64,000 bases of DNA from Pseudomonas sp. P8_241 (GTDB taxonomy: Bacteria; Pseudomonadota; Gammaproteobacteria; Pseudomonadales; Pseudomonadaceae), in contig NZ_CP125377.1 of assembly GCF_034008315.1 (NCBI RefSeq), forward strand, positions 2,244,001-2,308,000, given 5' to 3'. Below are positions 27,276 through 36,921 of the stretch, one piece after another. The position numbers were made by a program, and so were the translations under genes. The notes beneath the pieces are model-generated. The model had not been told where the DNA came from and made no database searches. It saw nothing but the letters and a program-made list of their open reading frames with translations. How positions within the stretch are numbered: position 1 is the stretch's first letter; each line of letters opens with the position of its first letter.

Positions 27276-28775
27276 TCAGCCGACCTTGACGATTCCAGGC
27301 ATCGCATAGCTGCCATCGATCAGTGGCCCACGAGGCCCATAAAAACGTGCGGTGAACTGGAAGGCATCCCGTGGGGCGGGCAGCCAGTTGCGCCGTTGAT
27401 CGGGGTCACCGGGTTCGTCAGCCTGGACGTAGATCACCAATTTGCCGTCGACCGTGTGCAACTTGCCGCGTTGCAGCATGTAGCTGTTGAGCGAGTAACG
27501 ATCGATTGGATTGTCGACGAAAAACCCTTCCTGGTCGTACAGCGGCAACTCCCAGAACTCCGTCACCGGTGGCATGTCTTTGAGGTCGAAGGTGATGGTG
27601 TAGCGGTTCTTCCCATTGAGCGGTTGCCCCGCTGCATCGTTGTACATGCGCGCGGCGGTGTGTGAGCGAACGGGCACCGGGCCAAGCACGGCGATATAAC
27701 CGGCCAGTGCGCGGCGCATCCAGTCGGTATCGTGGTAACCGATGTCTGTGGCCAGCGACCAGCCATTCATTGGTTTGCCCGTACCCTTGGTCAATTGTGC
27801 CTTTAGCGCGGTGACGCCGTCCTCGATGCCCTCGGCCACGGCGGTTTGCAACGCAGGGGAGAGACTGGTCGGATCGAAAGATTGCCCGGCCTTGAGACCA
27901 AGCCGTTCAAAGCGAGCGAACGCTTGCAGTTCCTTATGCCCGTCGGCCTGCTTGGTGAAGCTCGGATCGTTGAGGATCAGGCTGACCCATTGCAGAAACT
28001 CCGTGCCCCGCAGGCGACTCGGCTCGCGCACATTTTCCATGCCGCTATACGTCGGATATTCGGCCTTGCCCGGCACCACGTCTTCGGCACGCACATCTTT
28101 TTTGCCTGTGGCCAGCCACTGGCTCAGCGGCATCAACGTGATGCGGTCCATGAAGGCATTGATCGCCTTGAGTTCTTCCGGGGTGTCGTCCGTCAGGGCG
28201 AGGCGGCCGAGGGCCACGGCGAAATCGGAGGGCGACTGCACGACCTCTTCACCAACGAATTCGGCGGGGAGAGTGCCGCTCCAGTTCGGCCCGACGAACA
28301 GGCGGCGCACCGGGCCAGGCGCATTGAACTGACTGCCGATCATGTGCCACCAGCGCGAATAGTTGTCAGCCATTTGCACGCTCCAATAGCGCTCGTCGGC
28401 CTTGGACATTGTCAACACGACGGGTTCCTGGCTGAGGTCTAGCATCGCCAGACCGTACAGCGTCGTGGCATTGGGTGTGGTCGCAAAACGCGGCAGGGCC
28501 TTGGCGGGCTGGCGTGACCATTTGAAGCGGTTCAGGCCCACGAAACGCGGGCTTTTCGGATTTTGCGCGTGGATGTAGCGCAGGTGATAAAGCGCCACCG
28601 GGTGCATGCCCCAGAGGAACACTTCCCGGGCAATGGCACGGGCCTCTTTGGGTGTCAGGGGGGCGGTGGCCGGGTTGGCTTGAGCGGGCTTGGGTATGAA
28701 CCCGCCGAAGGTCAAGGTCGGGGCGATCACCGCACCGGTCAGCAGGGGCAAGAAGTCTCTACGGGTGAATTTCAT
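27276..28775 (-). CDS. DUF1254/DUF1214 exported protein, Tat signal (copy A)
   Basis: A 499-residue protein with a twin-arginine signal (MKFTRRDFLPLLTG, then a hydrophobic stretch and AQA). The DUF1254 part (about 40-170: REVFLWGMHPVALYHLRY, ATTPNATTLYG, YWSVQMADNYSRWW) precedes the DUF1214 part (about 385-490: FDLKDMPPVTEFWELPLYD, DRYSLNSYMLQRGKLHT, NWLPAP, RFYGPRG). The biochemical role of this family is not established. Tat export suggests periplasmic folding after cytoplasmic maturation. It is 58 bp downstream of its close paralogue at 28834, and both read leftward from the divergent region at 30331-30656. Confidence 0.8.
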   Translation of the reverse strand: MKFTRRDFLPLLTGAVIAPTLTFGGFIPKPAQANPATAPLTPKEARAIAREVFLWGMHPVALYHLRYIHAQNPKSPRFVGLNRFKWSRQPAKALPRFATTPNATTLYGLAMLDLSQEPVVLTMSKADERYWSVQMADNYSRWWHMIGSQFNAPGPVRRLFVGPNWSGTLPAEFVGEEVVQSPSDFAVALGRLALTDDTPEELKAINAFMDRITLMPLSQWLATGKKDVRAEDVVPGKAEYPTYSGMENVREPSRLRGTEFLQWVSLILNDPSFTKQADGHKELQAFARFERLGLKAGQSFDPTSLSPALQTAVAEGIEDGVTALKAQLTKGTGKPMNGWSLATDIGYHDTDWMRRALAGYIAVLGPVPVRSHTAARMYNDAAGQPLNGKNRYTITFDLKDMPPVTEFWELPLYDQEGFFVDNPIDRYSLNSYMLQRGKLHTVDGKLVIYVQADEPGDPDQRRNWLPAPRDAFQFTARFYGPRGPLIDGSYAMPGIVKVG

Positions 28776-28833
28776 CACGGGTTCTCTGAAGAGTTAAAAC
28801 TGGCGCTAAAGGTCGTCATGAATACCTCAGGGA

Positions 28834-30330
28834 TCAACTCACTCGAACGGCACCGGGCATGGCGTAGCTGGCGTCGATCAGCGGTCCGCGGGGTCCATAG
28901 AAACGCGCGGCGAACTGGAAGCCTTCCTTGGGTGCCGGCAGCCAGTTGCGGCGTTGGTCAGGGTCGGTCGGCGCCTCGTGCTGCACATAAATCACCAGTT
29001 TGCCCCCTGCGGTGTGCAACTTGCCGCGCTGGAGCATGTAGCTGTTGAGCGAGTAGCGGTTGATTGGGTTGTCGACGAAGTAACCTTCGCGGTCGTACAG
29101 CGGCAGTTCCCAGAATTCGGTGACGGGCGGCATGTCGGCCAGATCGAACGTGAGGGTGTAGCGGTGCTCGCCGTGCAGCGGCTGGCCCCGGGAATCGCTG
29201 AGGGCAAAGCCGGCGGTGTGCGAGCGCGAAGGAATCGGCCCGAGTATTGCGACGTAGCCGTACACGGCACGCATCAACCAGTCGCTGTCCTGGTAACCCA
29301 GATTGGTGGAGAGCGACCAGCCGTTCATGTCAGCCCCCAGGCCCTTGGCAATCTGTGCCTGGACCGCCTTTCTGCCATCCTCGATCCCCGCTTCGATAGC
29401 CGCCAAAACTGGAGCCGATAGACTGCCCGGTTCGAAGGTTTGCCCAGCTTTGAGGCCCAGTCGCTCGAAGCGGGCGAAGGCAGCAATTTCCTTGTGTCCG
29501 TCCGCTTGCTTGGTGAAGCTCGGATCATTGAGGATCAGGCTGACCCAACGCAGAAAGTCCGTACCCTTGAGGCGACCTGGCTCGCGCATGTTCTCCATGC
29601 CCGGGAACGTCGGATAGCTGGCGCGCATCAGCGGCACGTCTTCAGCCCTGATCTCTTTTTTACCCGCTGCGATCCATTGGCTCAGGGGCATGAGTGTGAC
29701 GCGGTCCATGATTGCGTTGATGGTCTTAAGCTCTTGCGCGGTGTCGTCGGTCAGGGCGATGCGCAACAACGCTACGGCAAAGTCCGAATCCGATTGCACG
29801 ATTTCTTCGCCGACAAAGTCGGCGGGTAACTTTCCTCTCCAGTTCGGACCGACGAACAAACGGCGCACCGGGCCGGGCGCATTGAACTGGCTGCCGATCA
29901 TGTGCCACCAGCGCGAATAGTTGTCGGCCATCTGCAGGCTCCAGTAACGCTGGTCGACTGCCGGGATCGTGACCACCACCGGTTCCGCACTCAGGTCGAG
30001 CATGGCGTTGCCATAAAGCGTGGTGGCGTTCGGCGTCGTGGCCCCGCGTTGCTTGGCAGAGTAGGGCGCACGTGCCAGCCGTAGGCGGTTGAGGCCAACA
30101 TAGCGGGGGTTCTGTTCGTTCTGCACGAGGTTGTAGCGAAAGTGATAAATCGCCACCGGGTGCATGCCCCAGAGAAACGCTTCCCGGGCAATCTCGCGGG
30201 CCTGTTCGGGTGTTAGCGGCAGATCGGCTGGCTTGGCATCGGCACTGGCCTTGTAGGCACTGATGCCAAGCAGGGGCGTGGCGCTGGCGGCGGCCAGCAG
30301 GGTAAGGGTTTGGCGTCGATTGAACTTCAT
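28834..30330 (-). CDS. DUF1254/DUF1214 exported protein, Tat-like signal (copy B)
   Basis: A 498-residue protein very similar to copy A along its length (shared REVFLWGMHPVA/REAFLWGMHPVA, YSRWWHMIGSQFNAPGPVRR, DNPINRYSLNSYMLQRGKL). The N-terminus MKFNRRQTLTLLAAA has a twin-arginine pair followed by a hydrophobic segment, so Tat export is likely though the motif is weaker than in copy A. The tandem arrangement points to local duplication. It is the first gene of the leftward pair. A periplasmic role linked to substrate handling is inferred only from its neighbours. Confidence 0.8.
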   Translation of the reverse strand: MKFNRRQTLTLLAAASATPLLGISAYKASADAKPADLPLTPEQAREIAREAFLWGMHPVAIYHFRYNLVQNEQNPRYVGLNRLRLARAPYSAKQRGATTPNATTLYGNAMLDLSAEPVVVTIPAVDQRYWSLQMADNYSRWWHMIGSQFNAPGPVRRLFVGPNWRGKLPADFVGEEIVQSDSDFAVALLRIALTDDTAQELKTINAIMDRVTLMPLSQWIAAGKKEIRAEDVPLMRASYPTFPGMENMREPGRLKGTDFLRWVSLILNDPSFTKQADGHKEIAAFARFERLGLKAGQTFEPGSLSAPVLAAIEAGIEDGRKAVQAQIAKGLGADMNGWSLSTNLGYQDSDWLMRAVYGYVAILGPIPSRSHTAGFALSDSRGQPLHGEHRYTLTFDLADMPPVTEFWELPLYDREGYFVDNPINRYSLNSYMLQRGKLHTAGGKLVIYVQHEAPTDPDQRRNWLPAPKEGFQFAARFYGPRGPLIDASYAMPGAVRVS

Positions 30331-30656
30331 GGGCAGTGTTCCAGTTGGCGCCAGTGAAGACGGCGCGTCTGTTTTTCTTGTTGAGTGACTGTCTGTGGCA
30401 GCCAGTTATTTCACCTCCCAATGGTTGTTTAGAGAGCCGGCGCGGCGATAGCCATGAGTCTCGTCATTGGACGCCAAAGCGTCGTCATTTGACGCCATGG
30501 CGGTGTTCCTGTGGTGCTACCGCCAGCAGGAGAGGGGGGTGGGTTTTTTCCCCCTGACCGGGTGGGTGCGCGCTCGGTTCATTCCTCTACCGTGGCTGTC
30601 GGTGGGCGAGTCGGGCCGTTCCTGACCCCCTTCAGCCGAATGCGAGGAGTACATCA
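30331..30656. promoter_or_regulatory. Divergent regulatory region between DUF1254 pair and dehydrogenase operon
   Basis: No gene is seen in these 326 bp. The region separates two divergent transcription units and contains the G/C-run motif at 30534-30573, so both units may be controlled from here. Confidence 0.5.
30534..30573 (+). promoter_or_regulatory. G/C-run motif upstream of the dehydrogenase operon
   Basis: GGGGGGTGGG, six T residues, CCCCC (30550-30554), TGACC, then GGGTGGGTGC (30560-30569). It aligns almost block for block with 16674-16717. Confidence 0.5.
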
Positions 30657-31850
30657 GTGGATATCCAGTTCACCCCTGCCGAACAGGCCTTCCGCGAGGA
30701 AGTTCGCGCGTTTTTGCGTCACACAGTGCCGGCCGATATTGCTGCACGCGGACGCCATGGCAAGCATTTCAATAAAGAGGACCAAGTGGCCTGGATGCGC
30801 CTGCTCAATGAGCGGGGATGGCTGGCCGCCGGATGGCCCGTGGAGTTTGGTGGCACCGGGTGGGGGGTGGTCGAGAAGCATATTTTCGAGGAAGAGTGCG
30901 CCGCGTTCGGTGCACCGGGCATCGTGCCATTCGGTGTCAACATGGTCGCTCCGGTGATCATCAAGTTTGGTACACCCGAGCAGCAGGCGCGTTTCCTGCC
31001 GCGCATTCTCAGTTGCGAAGACTGGTGGTGCCAGGGCTATTCCGAGCCGGGGGCCGGTTCTGACCTTGCCGCCTTGAAGACACGTGCTGTTCGCGATGGC
31101 GATCACTACGTGGTCAATGGCCAGAAAACCTGGACCACCACGGCCCATTACGCTGACTGGATGTTTTGCCTGGTCCGTACCGACCCCGACGCACAACAGC
31201 AACGCGGTATCAGCTTCTTGCTGATCGATATGAAAACCCCGGGCATCACCGTTCGGCCGATCATCACCCTCGACGGTGAACACGAAGTCAATGAAGTGTT
31301 CCTCGACGACGTGCGGGTGCCGGTGCAGAACCTGGTCGGTGAAGAAAACAAGGGCTGGACCTGCGCCAAGTATCTGTTGACCCACGAGCGCACCAGCATT
31401 GTCGGCATCGGCCAAGCCAAACAGATGCTTTCGCGGCTCAAGCAGATCGCAAGCCAGGAGCAGCGAGACGGTTTGCCCTTGATCGATGACGATCAATTGC
31501 GCCTGCAAATCGCCGATCTGGAGATCCAGCTGAGAGCAATCGAGATGAGCAACTTGCGCACCCTTGCGTCCGCCCGTGACGGTGGGGTTCCCGGTGCCGA
31601 GAGTTCGTTCCTGAAGATCAAGGGCTCGGAGATTCGCCAGGCCATCACCTACCTGATGAGCAAGACGCTGGGCCCGTATGCCATGCCTTTTGTCGAAGAA
31701 GAACTCGGTTACGGCGACCAACCGGACCTGTACCGCGACTACAGCACCGCACCATTCAGCCAGTACCTGGACATGCGCAAGACCTCGGTCTACGGCGGTT
31801 CCAACGAAATCCAGAAGAACATCATCGCCAAGATGATTCTTGAGTTGTAA
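30657..31850 (+). CDS. Acyl-CoA dehydrogenase, large-subunit type
   Basis: A 397-residue dehydrogenase with YSEPGAGSDLA (FAD/substrate motif), KTWTTTAHYADW and the C-terminal SVYGGSNEIQKNII. The start is GTG at 30657 with GAGGAG upstream. It resembles large subunits of two-gene dehydrogenases such as PimC or the FadE pairs of steroid catabolism, and the smaller partner gene follows 14 bp later. Such heteromers act on long, dicarboxylic or alicyclic CoA esters; the particular substrate is inference. Confidence 0.85.
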   Translation: MDIQFTPAEQAFREEVRAFLRHTVPADIAARGRHGKHFNKEDQVAWMRLLNERGWLAAGWPVEFGGTGWGVVEKHIFEEECAAFGAPGIVPFGVNMVAPVIIKFGTPEQQARFLPRILSCEDWWCQGYSEPGAGSDLAALKTRAVRDGDHYVVNGQKTWTTTAHYADWMFCLVRTDPDAQQQRGISFLLIDMKTPGITVRPIITLDGEHEVNEVFLDDVRVPVQNLVGEENKGWTCAKYLLTHERTSIVGIGQAKQMLSRLKQIASQEQRDGLPLIDDDQLRLQIADLEIQLRAIEMSNLRTLASARDGGVPGAESSFLKIKGSEIRQAITYLMSKTLGPYAMPFVEEELGYGDQPDLYRDYSTAPFSQYLDMRKTSVYGGSNEIQKNIIAKMILEL

Positions 31851-31864
31851 GGGGCTTATCGATC

Positions 31865-33007
31865 ATGGACTTCAAACTTTCCGAAGAGCAGCAGATGCTG
31901 CAAGACACCGTCTCCCGTCTGGTGCGTGACAGCTACGATTTCGAGTTGCGCGAGCGCTTTGCCGCAAGTGAAGAGGGTTTCAGTGTCGCGTTCTGGCAGC
32001 AGCTCGGCGAACTTGGGCTGACCGCCGTGCCATTTGCGTCCGAGTACGGCGGCTTCGGCGGCGGTGGAGTAGAGACCCTGCTGACCATGACCGAGCTGGG
32101 CCGTGGCTTGTGCCTGGAACCCTACCTTCATTCGGTGATTTTTGCCGGTGGCCTGCTGAGCCAGCTTGGCAACGACGAGCAGCGCAGCGAATTGCTGCCG
32201 CAGGTCGCCAGCGGTCAATTGCAACTGGCGGTCGCTGTCGATGAGCCGACCAGTCATTACCAATTGCACGATGTGCGTACTAGCGCCGAGGCGGTAAGCG
32301 GCGGCTGGAAACTCAATGGCCGTAAATCGGTGGTAGTCGCCGGCCACAGCGCCGGGATGATCGTAGTGTCGGCGCGCACTGCCGGCAGCGAGCGCGATGA
32401 AAAAGGTGTCAGCCTGTTCTTGCTCGACCCCAATGCACCGGGCGTCAGCCGTCGTGCCTATCCCACCATGGACGGACGCAAGGCTTGCGACCTGTACCTT
32501 GAAAACGTTGTTGTCAGCGCTGCCGCGATGCTCGGTGAAGCGGGCCAGGCCCTGACGGCTTTGCGTTATCAGCAGGGCCGAGCGATTGCGGCGCAGTGCG
32601 CCGAAGCGGTGGGCAGCATGGAAGCGGTGTGCGACCTGACCCTCGACTATCTGAAGACGCGCAAACAGTTCGGCCAGGCGATCGGCAAGTTCCAGGTTTT
32701 GCAGCACCGCATGGTGGACATGCGCATCGAACTGGACCAGGCCACATCGATGGCCATCCTCGCCTCTTGCGCAGCGGACGCACCGGACAACGACGACCGC
32801 AGCCGCACCCTGGCAGCCGCCAAAGTCCTGATCGTGCGCGCCGGCCGGTTCATCGCCGACCAGGGTATTCAGTTGCACGGTGGCATCGGCCTGACCTGGG
32901 AGTACGTGTTGTCGCACCACGCCAAGCACTTGCTGATGCTCAACCATCAGTTCGGTAACGATGACCATCACCTCAAGACATACAGCCGACTGATGCGGGT
33001 CGACTGA
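31865..33007 (+). CDS. Acyl-CoA dehydrogenase, small-subunit type
   Basis: A 380-residue dehydrogenase (MDFKLSEEQQMLQDTVSRLV; LTLDYLKTRKQFGQAIGKFQ; GIQLHGGIGLTWEYVLSHHAKHL) of the PimD-like partner class. Its FAD motif is degenerate (VAVDEPTSHYQLHD in place of the T/S-EPxxGSD pattern), typical of the non-catalytic subunit in alpha2-beta2 enzymes. It is closely spaced after the large subunit gene. Confidence 0.85.
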   Translation: MDFKLSEEQQMLQDTVSRLVRDSYDFELRERFAASEEGFSVAFWQQLGELGLTAVPFASEYGGFGGGGVETLLTMTELGRGLCLEPYLHSVIFAGGLLSQLGNDEQRSELLPQVASGQLQLAVAVDEPTSHYQLHDVRTSAEAVSGGWKLNGRKSVVVAGHSAGMIVVSARTAGSERDEKGVSLFLLDPNAPGVSRRAYPTMDGRKACDLYLENVVVSAAAMLGEAGQALTALRYQQGRAIAAQCAEAVGSMEAVCDLTLDYLKTRKQFGQAIGKFQVLQHRMVDMRIELDQATSMAILASCAADAPDNDDRSRTLAAAKVLIVRAGRFIADQGIQLHGGIGLTWEYVLSHHAKHLLMLNHQFGNDDHHLKTYSRLMRVD

Positions 33008-33073
33008 CACAGTTGGGCATCGCTTTGCTTCTTTATGGGTTCTCGGGCCCTTTTTTCAGGAAAACCAGCCACC

Positions 33074-33901
33074 GTGAACTACCAGATGATCACCTACGAA
33101 AAACGCGACGCCGTCGCCGTCCTCACGCTCAACCAGCCGGAACTGCTCAATGCCTTGAACGCGGCGATGCTGGAGGAAGTCCTCGAAGCCTTGGCCGAGG
33201 TGCGCCAGGACAACCGCGTGCGGGCCTTGGTGTTGACCGCCAACGGCAAGCTGTTTAGCGCTGGCGCTCAATTGAACGAACTTTTACACGGTGGTGAGGC
33301 GGGGCTAAGCCGCGGGGCCAATGTCGCGCGGATGATGGACGGGGTGTTCAACCCAGTTGTAGCCCAACTGCGCGAGTTGCCGGTACCCGTAGTCGTTGCC
33401 TTGAACGGTGGTGTCGCCGGGGGCGCCGTGGGGCTGGCTCTGGCGGCAGACGTCATCATCGCCGCGCGTTCGGCGTACTTCTATTTGCCGTTCGTGCCGA
33501 AACTCGGCCTGGTGCCGGACCTCGGTTCGTCGTGGTTCCTCGAACGTCTGCTCGGTGGTCCACGGGCGTTGGCCCTGACGTTGACGGGCGGGCGCTGGTC
33601 GGCTGAACAGGCCGAACGCTGGGGCATGATTCACGCCTGCGTGGACGCTGAAGCCTTGTCGGGCCAGGCCATGGACGTGGCCCGTCAACTGGCTGCTCTA
33701 CCCGCCCACGGGGTGATCGAGGCGCGTAGTGTATTCGATGCGGCCAGAGGCAATTCGCTGGCGCAACAGTTGACCTATGAGACTGATCGCCAGCGCGAGC
33801 TTTTGGACAGGCCCACCTTCGAACAGGGTGCCCAGGCGTTTCTGGCGAAACGCGAGCCGCAGTTTCCCGGGCGCGAATCCGGCGTCATGAACACTCACTG
33901 A
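33074..33901 (+). CDS. Enoyl-CoA hydratase/isomerase family protein
   Basis: A 275-residue crotonase: FSAGAQLNELL is the first oxyanion segment, VALNGGVAGGAVGLALAADVIIAA the second, and KLGLVPDLGSSWFL the third, in which the Glu-164 position is Asp or missing, favouring isomerase or an altered hydratase role. A GTG start at 33074 has AGGAAAA upstream; ATG at 33086 is an alternative without a site. It follows the dehydrogenase pair and probably acts on their product. Confidence 0.75.
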   Translation: MNYQMITYEKRDAVAVLTLNQPELLNALNAAMLEEVLEALAEVRQDNRVRALVLTANGKLFSAGAQLNELLHGGEAGLSRGANVARMMDGVFNPVVAQLRELPVPVVVALNGGVAGGAVGLALAADVIIAARSAYFYLPFVPKLGLVPDLGSSWFLERLLGGPRALALTLTGGRWSAEQAERWGMIHACVDAEALSGQAMDVARQLAALPAHGVIEARSVFDAARGNSLAQQLTYETDRQRELLDRPTFEQGAQAFLAKREPQFPGRESGVMNTH

Positions 33902-33953
33902 CTATTTCGCTATGACAGGCGCTGGCACAGCGTCGCAAGCCATTGGAGCAAAA

Positions 33954-34718
33954 ATGATGAACAGTAGTTTTTCCGGTCAGGTCGCTCTGGTTACGGGGGC
34001 TGCGGGTGGAATTGGCAGGGCCGCGGCCATGGCTTTCGCAGCGGCAGGCTTGAAGGTTGCGGTGGTCGATTGTCAGCGCGACGGTGGCGAAAACACCGTG
34101 CGGATGATTCGCGAGGCGGGTGGGGAAGCCAGCTTTTTCCCCTGCGACGTGACCTCTGATGCCCAGGTCAAGCAACTCACTGAACAGGTGCTCGCTACTT
34201 ATGGGGCCATTGACTATGCCCACAACAACGCCGGAATCGAGCGCGAGAAAGGCCGAGTGGGTGACAGTGGTGAGGAGGTTTACGACGCGCTGATGGACGT
34301 GAACGTCAAAGGCGTCTGGATGTGCATGAAGTACCAGCTGGAAGTAATGCTGGCCCAGGGGCGTGGGGCGATTGTCAACACCGCATCGGTCGCTGGCCTG
34401 CGCGGCGTTCGCAAAATGGGCATTTACAGTGCCAGTAAACACGCCGTAGTCGCACTGACCAAATCCGCGGCCATCGAGTACGCGAAAAAGGGTATCCGCA
34501 TCAATGCCGTGTGCCCGGCGGTCATCGAGACGCCCATGCTCGAGCAGATGATCAAGATCGATCCCTTAGTGGCGGAACGCTCTGCGGCCATGCATCCCAT
34601 CGGCCGGCTGGGGCGTGCCGACGAGGTGGCCAACGCCGTGCTGTTCCTGTGCAGCGACGGTGCCAGTTTCATCACCGGGCACGCGCTCGCCGTCGATGGC
34701 GGATTGAGCGCCGGCTGA
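33954..34718 (+). CDS. SDR-family oxidoreductase
   Basis: A 254-residue classical SDR: TGAAGGIGRA cofactor motif (about 13-22), NNAGIE, NTASVAGLRG, YSASKHAVV and a C-terminal LFLCSDGASFITGHALAVDGG. The acidic residue after beta2 (VVDCQRDG) suggests NAD(H). GGAG lies 5-9 bases before two adjacent ATG codons (33954 and 33957). It is probably a hydroxyacyl-CoA or ring-hydroxyl dehydrogenase in the second oxidation segment. Confidence 0.8.
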   Translation: MMNSSFSGQVALVTGAAGGIGRAAAMAFAAAGLKVAVVDCQRDGGENTVRMIREAGGEASFFPCDVTSDAQVKQLTEQVLATYGAIDYAHNNAGIEREKGRVGDSGEEVYDALMDVNVKGVWMCMKYQLEVMLAQGRGAIVNTASVAGLRGVRKMGIYSASKHAVVALTKSAAIEYAKKGIRINAVCPAVIETPMLEQMIKIDPLVAERSAAMHPIGRLGRADEVANAVLFLCSDGASFITGHALAVDGGLSAG

Positions 34719-34765
34719 TTCTGCACTGCATCCAGACTGTGTATTCAACGAGAGAGATTTCATTC

Positions 34766-35542
34766 ATGCCGCAACCGCTATCGTGCGCCCCCGCGCGCAA
34801 CTTCGCCAACGCGCTCGACTTCACCGGCAAGACTGTTTTGGTGGTCGGTGGCTCCAGTGGCATTGGTAATGGCATCGCCCAAAGCTTCCGCGAACTCGGC
34901 GCCCAGGTGCATGTGTGGGGCACTCGCTCGCACGCCTGCGACTACAGCATGGAAGAAGGCTCGGACTTGCAAGGCTTGCACTATGCCCAGGTCGATTTGA
35001 ACGAACAGTCGGCTATCGAAGAGGTTCAGCCGGCATTCGAGCGTCTTGATGTGTTGGTACTGGCCCAAGGCACGATTTTGTACAAGCGCGCCGAATTCGA
35101 TATGCAGGGCTTCGACAAAGTCATGCGGGTCAATCTGGGCAGCATGATGGCGTGCTCGCTCAAGTTCCAGGACATGCTGCAACGCAGCCAAGGGGCATTG
35201 ATCACTCTGAGTTCTACGGCGGGTTTTCGCACGACCCGTGGCAACCCGGCCTATGCCGCCTCCAAGTCGGGCGTCGTCGGGCTCACCGCCACCCTGGGCG
35301 ACGCTTGGGCAAATCAGGGTATTCGGGTCAATGGCATTGCTCCGGGATTGGTCGATACCAAGTTGACACGGGTCAGCACGCAATCACCAGAGCGCCTGCA
35401 GGGACTATTGGCACGTATCCCACTCAGGCGCATGGGCCTGCCCGAGGAGATGGCGGGTGCAGCGGTGTTCCTGGCCTCGCCTTTGTCCTCCTACATGGTG
35501 GGGCAAACCTTGCTGGTGGACGGCGGACTTACGCTGGCCTGA
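34766..35542 (+). CDS. SDR-family oxidoreductase
   Basis: A 258-residue SDR with VGGSSGIGNGIA (cofactor loop), LAQGTI in place of NNAG, LSSTAGFRTTRGNPAYAASK (catalytic Ser, Tyr and Lys) and YMVGQTLLVDGGLT. The altered NNAG motif and the short GTRSHACDY segment after beta2 set it apart from the other two SDRs. It lies 47 bp after the previous SDR in the same unit. The substrate is unknown. Confidence 0.8.
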   Translation: MPQPLSCAPARNFANALDFTGKTVLVVGGSSGIGNGIAQSFRELGAQVHVWGTRSHACDYSMEEGSDLQGLHYAQVDLNEQSAIEEVQPAFERLDVLVLAQGTILYKRAEFDMQGFDKVMRVNLGSMMACSLKFQDMLQRSQGALITLSSTAGFRTTRGNPAYAASKSGVVGLTATLGDAWANQGIRVNGIAPGLVDTKLTRVSTQSPERLQGLLARIPLRRMGLPEEMAGAAVFLASPLSSYMVGQTLLVDGGLTLA

Positions 35543-35602
35543 ACCCTTCGAAACCCTACATTGGCCACCGCTCGGTGGCGTTAATTGCGACGGAGTAATG
35601 AC

Positions 35603-36887
35603 ATGAGCTGGTCCTTTGAAACCGATGCCCAATTCCAGGCTGAACTCGACTGGATGGATGAATTCGTGCGCACCCGCGTTGAGCCGCTCGACCATATTCT
35701 GGACTGCGCCTATGACGTGAAGAACCCGGCCAACGTGCGCCTGGTTGCAGGCTGAGGTCAAGGCCCGTGGCCTGTGGGCCAGCCATTTGGGACCTGAACT
35801 CGGCGGGCAAGGTTTTGGGCAGGTGAAGCTGGGCTTGATGAACGAAATTCTCGGGCGCTCAGACTTTGCCCCGATCGTATTCGGTTGCCAGGCGCCTGAT
35901 ACCGGCAATGCGGAAATCCTCGCCCACTTCGGTACCCCGGAACAGAAGCGACGCTGGCTGGAACCGTTGTTGGCCAACGATATTGTTTCGTGCTTTTCAA
36001 TGACTGAACCCCAGGGTGGTTCAGATCCTCAGGTGTTCACCACTCGGGCTGTCCTCGAGGGTGACGAGTGGGTCATCAATGGCGAAAAGTGGTTTTCATC
36101 CAACGCTCGCTATGCCGACTTCTTCATCGTGATGGCCGTGACCGATCCTGAAGCCCCACTGATTTCCAGTCAGTCGATGTTTATCGTTCCGGCAGGTACA
36201 CCGGGCCTGGAGATTGTTCGTGATGTGGGCTTTGCCTCCGAGAAAGTCGCCACCCATGCCTACGTGCGCTACACCAACGTCCGCGTGCCGGCCGATCATA
36301 TTCTCGGTGGCGTCGGCCAGGCCTTCGTGGTCGCACAAACACGCCTTGGTGGAGGTCGCATTCACCATGCGATGCGCACTATCGGTGAGGCAAAAATGAT
36401 CCTCGACATGGCCTGCGAACGGGTACTGTCGCGGGTGACCAAGGGCGAACGCCTGGCCCGCAAGCAGATGGTGCAGGAGAAGATCGCCGACAGCTGGATC
36501 GAGCTGGAGCAATTCCGTCTGCTGGTATTGCGAACTGCCTGGCTGATTGACAAACACCAGGACTACAAACGCGTGCGCAAGGACATCGCTGCCGTCAAGG
36601 CCGTCATGCCCAAGGTCCTGCACGATATCGCCTCCCGCGCCCTGCACCTGCATGGCTCGATCGGCGTGTCCGATGAAATGCCATTTGTACATAGCGTGGT
36701 CAACTCGTATTTCCTGGGACTGGCCGACGGTCCTACCGAAGTGCACAAAGTCACCGTGGCCCGAGAGATCCTCGATACCTATCAGGCGTGCGACGAGTTG
36801 TTCCCGGCGTACCACCTGCCGCGTCAACGTGCCCGTGCATTGAACCAGTACAGCGATGTGCTCGAAGACCTGCAAGGTGTCCTGTGA
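35603..36887 (+). pseudogene. Acyl-CoA dehydrogenase disrupted by a frameshift after codon 49
   Basis: ATG at 35603 (after CGGAG) opens a typical ACAD start (MSWSFETDAQFQ...NPANVRLV) but reaches TGA at 35753. The rest continues in another frame from about 35745 (LQAEVKARGLWASHLGPELGG) to 36887, with MTEPQGGSD, INGEKWFSSNA and FFLGLADGPTEVHKV. Comparison with the family pattern (LV-x-PLQAEV, from memory) fits loss of about 8 bp near 35742. The downstream part lacks the N-terminal helix, so activity is doubtful. It pairs with the kinase at 36922, as in LvaC/LvaA or ACAD11. A sequencing error is possible. Confidence 0.75.
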
Positions 36888-36921
36888 CGGGCGCTCTTGG
36901 CATGAATGACGGGAGTGCCTG